Below are positions 48,906 to 58,184 of a stretch of DNA of 64,000 bases, in pieces. A program made the position numbers and the translations under genes. Within the stretch, counting starts at the first letter, position 1. Every line of letters starts with the position of its first letter. This DNA comes from RGUW01 sp040399325. Lineage in GTDB: Bacteria; Cyanobacteriota; Cyanobacteriia; PCC-6307; Cyanobiaceae. The notes beneath the pieces are model-generated. The model was given only the letters and a program-made list of their open reading frames with translations. It did not search any database and was not told the origin of the DNA. The DNA lies in the NCBI GenBank assembly GCA_040399325.1, contig JBBASJ010000004.1, forward strand, positions 7,794 through 71,793. The letters run 5' to 3'.

Positions 48906-51437
48906 ATGACGTTCACCGAGAACCCCCAGGCTCAGCCGGGTGCAGCCCTGCCGATGTCGGCCAGTTTCAGCGACCGTCAGCGCACCGGTCTGACGGCCGA
49001 TGACCTGTTCGAAGGCATCACCGAGCACCTGTTCTTTTCGCTGGGCCGCAGCGCCGTTGATCCCAGCCCCCACGACCTGTACATGGCGCTCAGCTACGCG
49101 GTGCGCGACCGGCTCATGAACAGGCATCTGGCCGCCAAAGACCTGATGCGCCAGCAGCGCCCCAAGGCGGTGGCCTACCTCTCGGCCGAGTTTCTGATCG
49201 GCCCCCAGCTGGCCAACAACCTGCTGATGCTGGGGTTGCAGAGCGAAGCCGGCGAGGCCCTGGCCCGCTTCGGCATCAGCGACCCCGAGCAGGTCTTTGC
49301 CGTGGAGGAGGAACCCGGTCTCGGCAATGGCGGTCTGGGGCGCCTGGCGGCCTGCTACAGCGAATCGCTGGCGTCGCTGGAGATCCCGGCCACCGGCTAC
49401 GGCATTCGCTACGAATTCGGCATCTTCGATCAGCTGATCCGAAACGGTGCCCAGGTCGAGATCACCGACAAATGGCTCAAGGGCGGCTGGCCCTGGGAGC
49501 TGGTCCATCCCACCAAGGCCCAGAGCGTGGGCTTCGGCGGCCGCACCGAGGCCTGGCACGACGAGCAGGGCCGTTACCGGGTGCGCTGGATGCCGGCCGA
49601 GGTGGTGCAGGGCATCCCCCACGACGTGCCGGTGCCGGGGTACCGCGTCAACAGCTGCGGCCGGTTGCGGCTGTGGCGGGCCGAGGCCTCCGAGGCGTTT
49701 GATTTCCATGCCTTCAACAGCGGCGATTTTCATGGCGCCGTTGAGGCCAAGGTGGGCAGTGAAACCCTCTCGAAGGTGCTGTATCCCAATGACGGCACCG
49801 ACGGCGGCCGCCGTCTGCGGCTGATGCAGCAGCACTTCTTTGTGAGCTGCTCGCTGCAGGACATGCTCGCCAACCTGCAGCGCCGCGGCATCGCCATCGA
49901 GGAATTTCCGCGTCACTGGGCCGTGCAGCTCAATGACACCCATCCGGCGGTCGCCGTGGCCGAATTGATGCGGCTGCTGCTCGATGACCATGGCCTCGAT
50001 TGGGATCAGGCCTGGGCCATCGTCTCGGGTTCATTGGCGTACACCAACCACACCCTGTTGCCCGAAGCACTGGAGTGCTGGGGTCTTGACCTGTTCGGCT
50101 CCCTGCTGCCCCGGCATCTTGAGTTGATCTATGAGATCAATGCCCGCTTTCTGCAGCAGGTGCGGCTGCGCCACCCGGGCAATGATCAGATCCTCAGGCG
50201 GGTGTCGATCATCGATGAGGGCGGCGCCAAAGCGGTGCGCATGGCCCATCTGGCCGTGGTGGGCAGCCATCACGTCAATGGCGTGGCGGCCCTGCACAGC
50301 GACCTGGTCAAGCGCGATCTGTTTCCTGAATTTGCGGCGATCTGGCCCGAGAAGTTCACCAACGTGACCAACGGGGTCACCCCCAGGCGCTGGCTTGCCC
50401 TGGCCAATCCACCGCTCCACGATCTGCTGAGTCAGACCGTGGGTGCCAACTGGCCTGCCCAGATCGATGCGCTGCAGAGGCTGGAATCCTTCCAGCACGA
50501 CGAGGGCTTCCTGGAGCGCTGGGCCGCCTGCAAGCTGGCCGGCAAGCGCCGGCTCGCCGCCGTGATCGATCAGCGCAATGGCCTGCTGGTCGACCCCACC
50601 AGCCTGTTTGATGTGCAGGTGAAACGGATTCATGAATACAAACGCCAGCACCTCAATGCCCTGGGGGTGATCGCCCGTTACCTGCGCATCAAGAACGGCG
50701 ACACCCAGGGCCTGGCGCCGCGCACGGTGATCTTCGGTGGCAAGGCGGCTCCCGGTTATGCCATGGCCAAGCTGATCATCCGCTTCATCAACGGCATCGC
50801 CGAGACGGTCAACAGCGATCCCGACATGAAGGGGCTGCTGAAGGTGGCCTTCCTGGCCGATTTCAATGTGCAGCTGGGCGAGAAGATCTATCCGGCGGCC
50901 GATCTCTCCGAGCAGATCTCAACGGCCGGTCTGGAGGCCTCGGGCACCGGCAACATGAAATTCGCCCTCAACGGTGCTCTCACCATCGGCACCCTTGACG
51001 GGGCCAATGTCGAAATTCGTGAGCAGGTGGGTGAGGAGAACTTCGTGCTCTTCGGCCACACCACCGATCAGATCCAGGAGCTGCACCGCAACGGTTACCG
51101 ACCCTGGGAGTGGGTGGCGCAAAGTCCGTTGCTCCAAGAGATCTTCGCCCTGATCGAGGGCGGCCATTTCAGCGCCGGCGATGGCGATCTGTTCAGGCCG
51201 TTGGTGCAGAACCTGGTCGGTCGTGATCCCTTTGCCGTGATCGCCGACTTCAACGCCTACCTCGAGGCCCAGCAGCGGGTCGATGCGGCCTGGCAGCACC
51301 GGCGCGACTGGCAGCGCATGAGTCTGTTGAACACGGCGCGCAGCGGTTTCTTCTCCTCGGATCGGGCCGTGCGCGAGTACGCCAGAACCATCTGGCAGGT
51401 GAAGCCGGTTCCCGTCGAGCTGAGCTGTCCTCTGTGA
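48906..51437 (+). CDS. glgP: Glycogen phosphorylase
   Basis: An 843-residue GT35 enzyme that releases glucose-1-phosphate from glycogen. The family start of the catalytic core is KAVAYLSAEFLIGPQLANNL, then EEEPGLGNGGLGRLAACYSE. The substrate loop is VQLNDTHPAVAVAELMR, and the PLP-lysine block is AGLEASGTGNMKFALNGALT. Later blocks KVAFLADFNVQLGEKIYPAA and RIHEYKRQHLNALGVI are as in the family. ATG 48906 is taken as the start. It is divergent from the TrkA-N gene. Cyanobacteria use it for night-time glycogen use. Confidence 0.97.
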   Translation: MTFTENPQAQPGAALPMSASFSDRQRTGLTADDLFEGITEHLFFSLGRSAVDPSPHDLYMALSYAVRDRLMNRHLAAKDLMRQQRPKAVAYLSAEFLIGPQLANNLLMLGLQSEAGEALARFGISDPEQVFAVEEEPGLGNGGLGRLAACYSESLASLEIPATGYGIRYEFGIFDQLIRNGAQVEITDKWLKGGWPWELVHPTKAQSVGFGGRTEAWHDEQGRYRVRWMPAEVVQGIPHDVPVPGYRVNSCGRLRLWRAEASEAFDFHAFNSGDFHGAVEAKVGSETLSKVLYPNDGTDGGRRLRLMQQHFFVSCSLQDMLANLQRRGIAIEEFPRHWAVQLNDTHPAVAVAELMRLLLDDHGLDWDQAWAIVSGSLAYTNHTLLPEALECWGLDLFGSLLPRHLELIYEINARFLQQVRLRHPGNDQILRRVSIIDEGGAKAVRMAHLAVVGSHHVNGVAALHSDLVKRDLFPEFAAIWPEKFTNVTNGVTPRRWLALANPPLHDLLSQTVGANWPAQIDALQRLESFQHDEGFLERWAACKLAGKRRLAAVIDQRNGLLVDPTSLFDVQVKRIHEYKRQHLNALGVIARYLRIKNGDTQGLAPRTVIFGGKAAPGYAMAKLIIRFINGIAETVNSDPDMKGLLKVAFLADFNVQLGEKIYPAADLSEQISTAGLEASGTGNMKFALNGALTIGTLDGANVEIREQVGEENFVLFGHTTDQIQELHRNGYRPWEWVAQSPLLQEIFALIEGGHFSAGDGDLFRPLVQNLVGRDPFAVIADFNAYLEAQQRVDAAWQHRRDWQRMSLLNTARSGFFSSDRAVREYARTIWQVKPVPVELSCPL

Positions 51438-51519
51438 GGCCTGCTCAGGGGTGCTGACGCCGGATGCCGGCCCGGTCACACTGGGTTCAGGACGTCCATG
51501 ACCTGAGCCTGACCACGCG

Positions 51520-52734
51520 ATGACCCATCACCAGATTCTTGTGGTCGGTGGTGGTGCCGCCGGCATCACCGCCGCCGCCCAGCTGCGGCGGGCCCGCCCC
51601 AGCCTCGACATCGCCATTCTTGAGCCCGCCAGCGAGCACTGGTACCAGCCCGGCTGGACCCTGGTGGGTGGTGGCGTGTTCAGCCTCGATGAAACCCGCC
51701 GCGCCGAGCGCGATCTGATCCCCAGCGGCGTGACCTGGATCCAGGCGGCGGCCCGAGGTTTTGATCCCGACCACAACCAGGTCACCACCAGCGATGGCCA
51801 GACCCTGCAGTACGACGTGCTGATCGTGGCCACGGGGCTGACCCTGGCGTGGGACCGCATCAAGGGGCTGGGCGAGGCCCTGGGGTCAGGCGGGGTCTGC
51901 AGCAACTACAGCAAGGACGTCGCGCCTTACACCTGGGAGGCGATCCAGGCGTTCAAGGGCGGCAATGCCGTCTTCACCTGCCCCCCCATGCCGATCAAGT
52001 GCCCTGGCGCGCCGCAGAAGATCGCCTACATGGCCGATGACGTGTTCAAGAAGAAGCGTCTGGCCGCCAAGGTGATCTATGCCACCGCGACCCCCGGCAT
52101 CTTCGGCATTCCGGCCTATGCCGCTCCCCTGCGCGAGGTGGTCAGGCGCAAGGGCGTCGACGCCCGTTACAACCACGTGCTCACCGAGGTGCGAGCCGAC
52201 ACGCGCGAGGCGGTGTTCGCCGTCAAGGAGAACGACAGCGAGCGTCAGGAGGTGATCCCCTACGACCTGCTGCACGTCACCCCGCCCATGGCCGCTCCGG
52301 CGGTGGTCTCGGGCAGCCCCCTCGCCAATGGCGCCGGCTTTGTCGAGGTGGACCAGTACAGCCTGCAGCATGTTCGCTACCCGAACGTCTTTTCGCTGGG
52401 TGATGTGAGCGGGATGCCCAACTCCAAGACCGCCGCGGCGGTGCGCGGTCAGGCGCCGGTGGTGACGGCCAACCTGCTGGCCCTGCTTGATGGCCGGCCG
52501 CTGGAGGCCGCCTACGACGGCTACAGCTGCTGCCCGCTGATCACCGGCTACGGCAAAACGATCATGGCCGAGTTCAACTACAAGCAGGAGCCCACGCCCT
52601 CGTTCCCGCTCGATCCCACCAAGGAGCGCTGGAGCATGTGGTTCGTCAAGCGCAAGATCCTGCCGTCGCTGTACTGGAACCGCATGCTGGCCGGGGCCGC
52701 ACATGAACGTCAGTTCGTGCCGGGCAACCACTGA
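51520..52734 (+). CDS. Sulfide:quinone oxidoreductase-like flavoprotein
   Basis: A 404-residue FAD-dependent oxidoreductase. The N-terminal FAD motif is ILVVGGGAAGITAAAQLRRA, then LEPASEHWYQPGWTLVGGGV. The region TCPPMPIKCPGAPQKIAYMA has two cysteines typical of type II-like SQR, and NVFSLGDVSGMPNSKTAAAV is the second FAD contact. A third Cys-pair is in GYSCCPLITGYGK. SQR oxidises sulfide or persulfides and reduces quinone at the membrane surface. Whether this one uses sulfide is not certain; some relatives have other roles. The 3' end overlaps phoX by 25 nt. Confidence 0.85.
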   Translation: MTHHQILVVGGGAAGITAAAQLRRARPSLDIAILEPASEHWYQPGWTLVGGGVFSLDETRRAERDLIPSGVTWIQAAARGFDPDHNQVTTSDGQTLQYDVLIVATGLTLAWDRIKGLGEALGSGGVCSNYSKDVAPYTWEAIQAFKGGNAVFTCPPMPIKCPGAPQKIAYMADDVFKKKRLAAKVIYATATPGIFGIPAYAAPLREVVRRKGVDARYNHVLTEVRADTREAVFAVKENDSERQEVIPYDLLHVTPPMAAPAVVSGSPLANGAGFVEVDQYSLQHVRYPNVFSLGDVSGMPNSKTAAAVRGQAPVVTANLLALLDGRPLEAAYDGYSCCPLITGYGKTIMAEFNYKQEPTPSFPLDPTKERWSMWFVKRKILPSLYWNRMLAGAAHERQFVPGNH

Positions 52735-54872
52735 GCGCCGTCGCGGCGGCTGATCGCCACCACCCCCGGCCGCGGCGGCCGCCCCGGGACCCCTGAGGGC
52801 CAGTTGGAGCCCAGGGGTACCCAGCGCAGTTGCTCGAAACGCCGGCCACTGCGATCCACCAGGGTGTGGGCCTGGGCCTCGACGGCCTGGCCCTGGCGCG
52901 TGCCAGTGGTTTCGCCGGGATGCTGCACCGCCAGAAACAGGGTGCGCCCGTCGGCATCAAAGCAGGGGCCGCACAGCTCACAGTCGATCGGGCCGATGGC
53001 AAAGCACAGGGCCTGGCCGGCCGCTGCCCCCTGGCGGGGCAGCACCCAGCAGCTGTTGTTGCCAAACACATCGAGGTTGGCGCTGCTCGAGCGGTCGGTG
53101 GTGATCCAGAGGTTGCCCGCCGGGTCAAAGGCCAGGTTGTCGGGGTTGCTGAACCCCAGGCCCCCCTGCCAGGGGGTGCCGCCGGTGGCCTCCATCCGCC
53201 AGCTGAAACGGGCCCCGCGCGCGCTGCCGCCGTCGCCCAGACGCATCACCCAGCCGTGGGGCCAGTTGGCCTGGCCGGCGGGCCCCTTGAAGATGGCCGG
53301 GTCGGCGCCGCCCTCATCGCCCCGGCCGGCGGCCGTGAAGGCGATCAGCAGGTCGCCGTTGTGTGGGTCGATGTCGGTGTCTTCGGGGCGGGCCGCGGCG
53401 GTGGCGCCGATCGCATTGGCGGCCAGGTGCGCGTCGATCAGGATCGCCCCCTGCTGGCGCAGGCGTGCTTCGGGGTCATCGCCCAGCACCGGGTAGAGGT
53501 CGGCCAGGGTGGTGTGACGCTGGCAGTAGGCGTCGACGTCGGCATCGCTCGCCAGGGCCTGCGCGCCGCTGCGACGCCGGTCGCCATGGGGCAGCAGGGT
53601 GGGTTGGGCAATGCCAAAGCGCGCGTAGTGACTCGGTCGCTGCGGGTCGAGTCGGGTGGCGGGCTCGAGCACCAGCCAGCGGCCGCTCCCGCCCGGTTCA
53701 AAGCGGGCCACCTCCAGCCGGCCGTGCTCGAGCAGCCGTCCGTTGGCCGGGTCGCTCGGGGTGCTCACACGCCCATCACTCACAAACCGGTAGAGGTGGC
53801 CGCCGTGACGGTCGCAGCCCGAGTAGACGATCAGGGGGTCGCCGGCCCTGGCCACGACGGCCACGGCTTCATGGCGGAACCGTCCCAGCCAGCTGTGTTT
53901 GACGGCGTCCTGCCGGGGCTGGCGCGGGTCGAATTCCACCATCCAGCCGTAGTGGTTGCCGGGCAGCCCGAACGGGTTGCCCAGCCCGTCGAGCCGGGTG
54001 CCGTCCCAGCGGAACGGTCGCTGGGACGGTGCGGTTGCCGAGCCGTCGGCAAACACCGCCTCGCTCACCTGGCTCTGGACGTTTTCTTCGGCGCTGAGCA
54101 CCGTGCCCCAGGGGGTGGTGCCGCCGGCGCAGTTGGCGAAGGTTCCGCGCAGGCCCGCGCCCTGGCTGCCGCGGTAGCCCAGCGGTGCCGGGTTGCGAAA
54201 CACCGCTGCCGCCGGGCCGCTGCAGCGCACCGGCGTCAGCCCGTCGATGCGCCGTTCATAGCCGCTGCCCTGCAGGCGATGCCAGCGGCCGTTGCTGTGC
54301 TGCAGTTCGAGCACGCCGATGCCGAGATCGGCCATGGCCGCCTCGGCCACCTGGCGCACCATCGCGAGCAGGGGATCATCCGCTGGCAGCGCGGTGGCGT
54401 CGACGCTGCCGCCGCGGGCCGCCAGCGCCTGCTGCAGCGCCGCCAGCGGCAGGGGCGTGCCCACGGCCTCGCCGTAGCCCGACGCCCAGGTCTGGGGACT
54501 GATGTATTCGAAATTGACGCTCAGCAGGGCGCGGTTGCCCTCCAGGGGGGTGAGGGCCAGGTAGTCGTTGTTGAACCCGAAGCGACCACCGGCGAGCCGA
54601 TCGCCCCACACCACCAGCAGTTCGGCGCTGAAGCCTTCGGGCACGAGCAGCCGGTCGTCGAGCGTCAGCTGGCGGTACAGCGCGCGCTGCTGGGCCGCGC
54701 TGAGCCCGTCGCCGGGCAGGGGCAATGGCGGCCGCAGGGGCTTGAAGCCCAGCTGGCCGTGGCCTGCGCCTGCCGAAGCCTGACCCTGCATCAGGCTTGC
54801 GGCCGCGGCACTGCCGCCCAGGCCCAGCAGCTGCAACAGGCGGCGACGGCTCAGCTCAGCGGTTTGGCTCAT
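52710..54872 (-). CDS. phoX: PhoX-type alkaline phosphatase
   Basis: A 720-residue exported phosphatase. A Tat signal (SRRRLLQLLGLGGSAAAASL) leads to a beta-propeller of the PhoX/DUF839 family with FANCAGGTTPWGTVLSAEEN, NPFGLPGNHYGWMVEFDP and YSGCDRHGGHLYRFVSDG. PhoX releases phosphate from organic esters and uses Ca and Fe. ATG 54872 overlaps the stop of the upstream phytase-like gene (ATGA). Phosphate genes before and after it suggest control by phosphate supply. It is slightly longer than well-known PhoX proteins. Confidence 0.92.
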   Translation of the reverse strand: MSQTAELSRRRLLQLLGLGGSAAAASLMQGQASAGAGHGQLGFKPLRPPLPLPGDGLSAAQQRALYRQLTLDDRLLVPEGFSAELLVVWGDRLAGGRFGFNNDYLALTPLEGNRALLSVNFEYISPQTWASGYGEAVGTPLPLAALQQALAARGGSVDATALPADDPLLAMVRQVAEAAMADLGIGVLELQHSNGRWHRLQGSGYERRIDGLTPVRCSGPAAAVFRNPAPLGYRGSQGAGLRGTFANCAGGTTPWGTVLSAEENVQSQVSEAVFADGSATAPSQRPFRWDGTRLDGLGNPFGLPGNHYGWMVEFDPRQPRQDAVKHSWLGRFRHEAVAVVARAGDPLIVYSGCDRHGGHLYRFVSDGRVSTPSDPANGRLLEHGRLEVARFEPGGSGRWLVLEPATRLDPQRPSHYARFGIAQPTLLPHGDRRRSGAQALASDADVDAYCQRHTTLADLYPVLGDDPEARLRQQGAILIDAHLAANAIGATAAARPEDTDIDPHNGDLLIAFTAAGRGDEGGADPAIFKGPAGQANWPHGWVMRLGDGGSARGARFSWRMEATGGTPWQGGLGFSNPDNLAFDPAGNLWITTDRSSSANLDVFGNNSCWVLPRQGAAAGQALCFAIGPIDCELCGPCFDADGRTLFLAVQHPGETTGTRQGQAVEAQAHTLVDRSGRRFEQLRWVPLGSNWPSGVPGRPPRPGVVAISRRDGAQWLPGTN

Positions 54873-55777
54873 GGCTTGCAATCGGGGTGTCGCACCGGGC
54901 TCAGCCGCACCAGGTGGCTGGCCTGCAGGGGGTTGAAGTTATCGTCGCTGGCCAGGATCAGGGTGGGCCGTCCATCGGCCAGCGGTGGTGCGGCCAGCAG
55001 CACCTCCCAGTTGTCGCGCGGCAGTCCCAGGCTGTCGAGGTTCCACTGCTGCAGCGGCACCAGGGGCCTGGCCGCGGGGTCGGGGCCCGGCAGGGGGTAG
55101 AGCACGAGCCGGGCCTGCCACCGGTCAGGGGCGTCAAACCGGCGCCACAACCCCAGCAGGCCGCGGTCGGTGGCCAGCAGATCGGTGAGTCCCCAGCCAC
55201 TGGGCAGGGCCAGGGGCTGCAGCGGCTTGCGCTGTACCGGCCAGCGCAGCAGCCGCACCCGGTCGGTGGGGTCCTGTTGCAGCGGCCGTTCAGCCGCCAT
55301 CAGCAGGGCGCCCGATCCGGGCAGCCGGGTCAGGGACTCCGGGCCGCCGTTGCTGTGCAGGCCGCTGCCCTGCTGCAGCTGCCAGTCGGCGGGCAGGGCC
55401 ACCCGCTGCTGCAGCTGGCCCGTGACCAGGTCGTAGCGCAGCAGCTCGGCCGGGCGCGGTGGCTGCAGTCGCCCTTCGCTGGCGACCCACAGGCTGGCAC
55501 CGTCGAGCACCAGACCCTCGCCGTCCATCGGTTGCGGCTGGGGCAATGGCAGCGGGGCCAGCGGCCTGAGTCCCGCCAGCCCGCCATGCCGCAGTCCCTG
55601 CCAGCGGCCGATGCTGCCGTTGGGGCCATCGCTGAGCAGCCACAGCGTGTCGTTGCCGCTGCTGTAGGCCCCGGCCGAAAAGCCCCCTCCGGCAGAGCGG
55701 GGCAGCACGGTCTGCTCGACGCGTTGCCAGCCGGCGCTCAGGGGGCAGGGCAGCGCGATCGGACCGGGCCACTCCAT
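54869..55777 (-). CDS. Esterase-like phytase-family protein
   Basis: A 302-residue protein matching the 'esterase-like activity of phytase' family. It shows the blocks NDTLWLLSDGPNGSIGRW, PMDGEGLVLDGASLWVASEG, GPESLTRLPGSGALLMAAE, and DNWEVLLAAPPLADGRPTLI then ASDDNFNPLQASHL near the end. This is a propeller-like fold. No signal peptide is evident at the chosen start, which is odd for a family that is often exported. It overlaps phoX (ATGA), so both are made together, and it lies 9 nt after the MFS gene. It may help to hydrolyse phosphate esters. Confidence 0.82.
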   Translation of the reverse strand: MEWPGPIALPCPLSAGWQRVEQTVLPRSAGGGFSAGAYSSGNDTLWLLSDGPNGSIGRWQGLRHGGLAGLRPLAPLPLPQPQPMDGEGLVLDGASLWVASEGRLQPPRPAELLRYDLVTGQLQQRVALPADWQLQQGSGLHSNGGPESLTRLPGSGALLMAAERPLQQDPTDRVRLLRWPVQRKPLQPLALPSGWGLTDLLATDRGLLGLWRRFDAPDRWQARLVLYPLPGPDPAARPLVPLQQWNLDSLGLPRDNWEVLLAAPPLADGRPTLILASDDNFNPLQASHLVRLSPVRHPDCKP

Positions 55778-55786
55778 CGCGCCCGC

Positions 55787-57211
55787 TCAGATCGATTCCA
55801 TGTCGACCCCGGTGGTCTCGATCCGGTAGATCCAGGTGATCACGGCCCCTACCAGGGAGGTGATCGCCAGCAGCGGCAGCAGCCGCTCGGTGCCCCAGTC
55901 GGCCAGCAGGGTCGGAAAGAAAAACGCCGTCAGCACGGCACCCACCTTGCCCGTGGCGGCGGCCAGGCCAGCCCCCAGGCCCCGCACCCGGGTCGGAAAC
56001 ACCTCGCCGGCGAGCAGATAGGTCTGGGCATTGGGCCCCAGGTTGGTCATGAACTGGAACAGCACGAAGCCGATCACGATCACCACCAGGTTGCTCTGGC
56101 CGTTGAGGTTGCCGAGGGCCGCGATCAGCAGCCCGGCGGCGCAGCCCACAAACCCCAGGATCTGCAGCGGGATGCGGCCCCAGCGATCCGCCAGGGCAAT
56201 GGCGCAGGCGATGCCCACCAGAAAGCCCACATCGACCAGGGCCGTGCCGCGGGCCCCCAGCAGGTCGTTGTGAATCACGGCTGCCACGGTGTGCTCCCTG
56301 GCCTGGGCCCCAAAGGCGGCGGCGATGATCACCGGCGTGAAGATGCCGATGCCGTAGGTCGACAGGTCCTGCAGGAACCAGGGCACCGAGGCCAGGATCG
56401 TGGCCCGTTGCAGCTTGCCGCGAAACAGCTGGCTCCAGTCGCTGCTGCGCTCGATGTGGCCCTCTTCGGCGATCTCGAGGTCGAGGAGTTCCACATCCTT
56501 GCGGCCCAGGAGTTTGCGCAACTGCTTTTCGGCCTTCTTGACGTCACCCCTGCTCACCAGCCAGTGGCTGCTTTCGGGCAGGAACAGGCGGCCCCAGACC
56601 ACCAGCAGCACCGGCACCACCGGAATCAGATAGAAGAGCCGCCAGGTGCTCAGTTCGGGTTTGCTGCCCAGCACCACCGCGGCGATGGCGGTGCCCAGCA
56701 CGGCCCCCAGGGCCTGAAAGCTGAACGCCCCCAGCACAAGCCGGCCCCGCACCGCCGCCGGAATGCTCTCGGAGATCACCAGGTGGGCGGTGGGGTAGTC
56801 GGCCCCCAGCGCCAGCCCGATCACAAACAGGGCCCCCACCAGGCTGTGGGTACCGGGGCTGAAGGCGGCCGCCACCAGGGCCACAGCCAGCAGCACCATC
56901 TCGCCGATGAACACCGGCTTGCGGCCAAAGCGATCGGCCAGGCCCCCCAGGGCCAGGGCACCGATGAGGATGCCTGCCAGCGTGGCGGCGGTGACCAGAC
57001 CCTTGTCGGTGCTGGTCATCGCAAATTGTTCGGCGATCAGGGGCAGGGCAATGCCACCCATGAACACGATCAGCCCTTCGAAGAACTTGCCGGCGGTGGC
57101 CAGCGACCACACCAGCCACTGCATGCCGGATAGCGGCGGCCCGGCCAGCCGGGCGCCCCCGTCCCAGCTGGGCACCTCTTCGATGTAGGCCTGAACGCTG
57201 CGTTTGGCCAT
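55787..57211 (-). CDS. MFS permease (sugar-porter/phosphate-type)
   Basis: A 474-residue 12-helix transporter. The MFS motif GGLADRFGRKPVFIG is after helix 2, and DRWGRIPLQILGFV is its counterpart in the second half. A long cytoplasmic loop (residues about 210-280) separates the halves. The region GADYPTAHLVISESIPAAVR and the loop resemble sugar-porter and phosphate:H+ symporter (PHS) families. Given the phoX and phytase-like genes downstream on the same strand, phosphate or an organophosphate is a reasonable cargo, but it is inferred. ATG 57211 is chosen over GTG 57229. Confidence 0.82.
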   Translation of the reverse strand: MAKRSVQAYIEEVPSWDGGARLAGPPLSGMQWLVWSLATAGKFFEGLIVFMGGIALPLIAEQFAMTSTDKGLVTAATLAGILIGALALGGLADRFGRKPVFIGEMVLLAVALVAAAFSPGTHSLVGALFVIGLALGADYPTAHLVISESIPAAVRGRLVLGAFSFQALGAVLGTAIAAVVLGSKPELSTWRLFYLIPVVPVLLVVWGRLFLPESSHWLVSRGDVKKAEKQLRKLLGRKDVELLDLEIAEEGHIERSSDWSQLFRGKLQRATILASVPWFLQDLSTYGIGIFTPVIIAAAFGAQAREHTVAAVIHNDLLGARGTALVDVGFLVGIACAIALADRWGRIPLQILGFVGCAAGLLIAALGNLNGQSNLVVIVIGFVLFQFMTNLGPNAQTYLLAGEVFPTRVRGLGAGLAAATGKVGAVLTAFFFPTLLADWGTERLLPLLAITSLVGAVITWIYRIETTGVDMESI

Positions 57212-57280
57212 GGCGTGGTTCGGCGCCACCTCAGAGAGGCCCCAGTGTTACCGCAGCCTGCAGCAGTCGGATGGTCATCC

Positions 57281-57394
57281 GGTTAAGACCGGCCCCAGCT
57301 CGGGCGCACCCAGACCCTCACCTTGGTGCCACAGCCGATGATGAACGCATCGCCGCTGGTGCTGGTTGCCGCCGGTCTCGCGTTGTTCTTAACC
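57281..57394. promoter_or_regulatory. Two Pho-box-like motifs in the divergent phoX-operon/PAP2 region
   Basis: CTTAACC occurs on the minus strand at 57281-57287, before the MFS-phytase-phoX genes, and on the plus strand at 57388-57394, before the PAP2 phosphatase gene. Cyanobacterial Pho boxes are tandem CTTAACCT-like octamers spaced by 3 nt. Only single good half-sites are seen here, so the call is tentative. Confidence 0.35.
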
Positions 57395-57434
57395 GCCGCG
57401 TTGCAGGATCTGGTCTGCATGCGCGTTGTTGCCG

Positions 57435-58169
57435 ATGCAGGCCCTGCTGTTGATGCTGCTGGTGGCCGGGAGCCTGCTCGGCCCTGCCGCGGCTCAGGTG
57501 ACGGCACCGGTGGCCGACCCGGCTGAGGGCCTCACCCTGAAGGCTGATCGCTACCGCGCGGTGATCGGCACACCGCCGGCCCCCGGCAGCCCGGCCGAGC
57601 TTGAGGACCTGGCGATCCTGCGCTGGAACCAGCGCAGCCGTTATCCCGAGGCGGTGGTGCACAGCTGGCGTTTCCTGGACCGCAACCTCAGCAGTTTTGA
57701 TGCGGCGGTGGGATCGGATCTGGGCAAGACCGCCCCCACCCTGGTGAAGGGGTTGCCGTTCTTTCTGAAGCGCATCGATGCGGTCAAGGACGGGCTCAAG
57801 GACGCGGTGGCACGGCCCCGCCCCTACGTGAGCCATCCCGAGCTGCAGCCGTGCGTGCCCACCGAGACCACCTGGTCGTATCCGAGTGGGCATGCCACCT
57901 GGTACGGGGCCGTGTCACTGCTGCTGGCTGATCTGTTGCCCGAACGGCGCGAGCGGTTGTTGCAGGTGGGCCGTCAGGGTGGTTACGCCCGCAGTTACTG
58001 CGTGGTGCACTACCCCAGCGATGTGCTGGCCAGCCAGCGTCTGGCCGAGGCGATCAGCCGCGACGTGATCGCCTCACCGCAGTGGCAGGCGTTCCGGCAG
58101 CAGCTGCGCCCCGAACTCGACCGCTTGCTGGTGGCACCGCCGGCGGGGCTGCCCCAGTTGACGGATTGA
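57435..58169 (+). CDS. PAP2-family class A acid phosphatase
   Basis: A 244-residue exported phosphatase. A signal peptide (ALLLMLLVAGSLLGPAAAQ) is followed by the three-part catalytic signature: KDGLKDAVARPRP (KxxxxxxRP), YPSGHATWYGA (PSGH) and RSYCVVHYPSDVLASQR (last His and Asp). This is the vanadium-haloperoxidase/PAP2 fold of nonspecific acid phosphatases, which act in the periplasm. ATG 57435 is preferred to TTG 57426. It is divergent from the MFS-phoX operon and lies 15 nt upstream of the histidine phosphatase gene. Confidence 0.88.
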   Translation: MQALLLMLLVAGSLLGPAAAQVTAPVADPAEGLTLKADRYRAVIGTPPAPGSPAELEDLAILRWNQRSRYPEAVVHSWRFLDRNLSSFDAAVGSDLGKTAPTLVKGLPFFLKRIDAVKDGLKDAVARPRPYVSHPELQPCVPTETTWSYPSGHATWYGAVSLLLADLLPERRERLLQVGRQGGYARSYCVVHYPSDVLASQRLAEAISRDVIASPQWQAFRQQLRPELDRLLVAPPAGLPQLTD

Positions 58170-58184
58170 CTCTGGCAACCTCGG

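Noticed and set aside
51450..51480. Short GC-rich dyad GCCGG-ATG-CCGGC after glgP as a terminator
   Set aside because: The stem is only 5 bp and no T-run follows on either strand.
52830..57133. Two plus-strand frames (756 and 778 codons) over phoX, the esterase and the MFS gene
   Set aside because: Antisense shadows of well-supported minus-strand genes; repetitive Gly/Gln/His composition.
57323..57526. 67-codon plus frame with a hydrophobic helix upstream of the PAP2 gene
   Set aside because: It overlaps the PAP2 start in another frame, ends in Gly/Arg/Pro-rich sequence, and covers the region where a promoter and Pho-box-like site are expected. It could still be a small protein, but support is poor.
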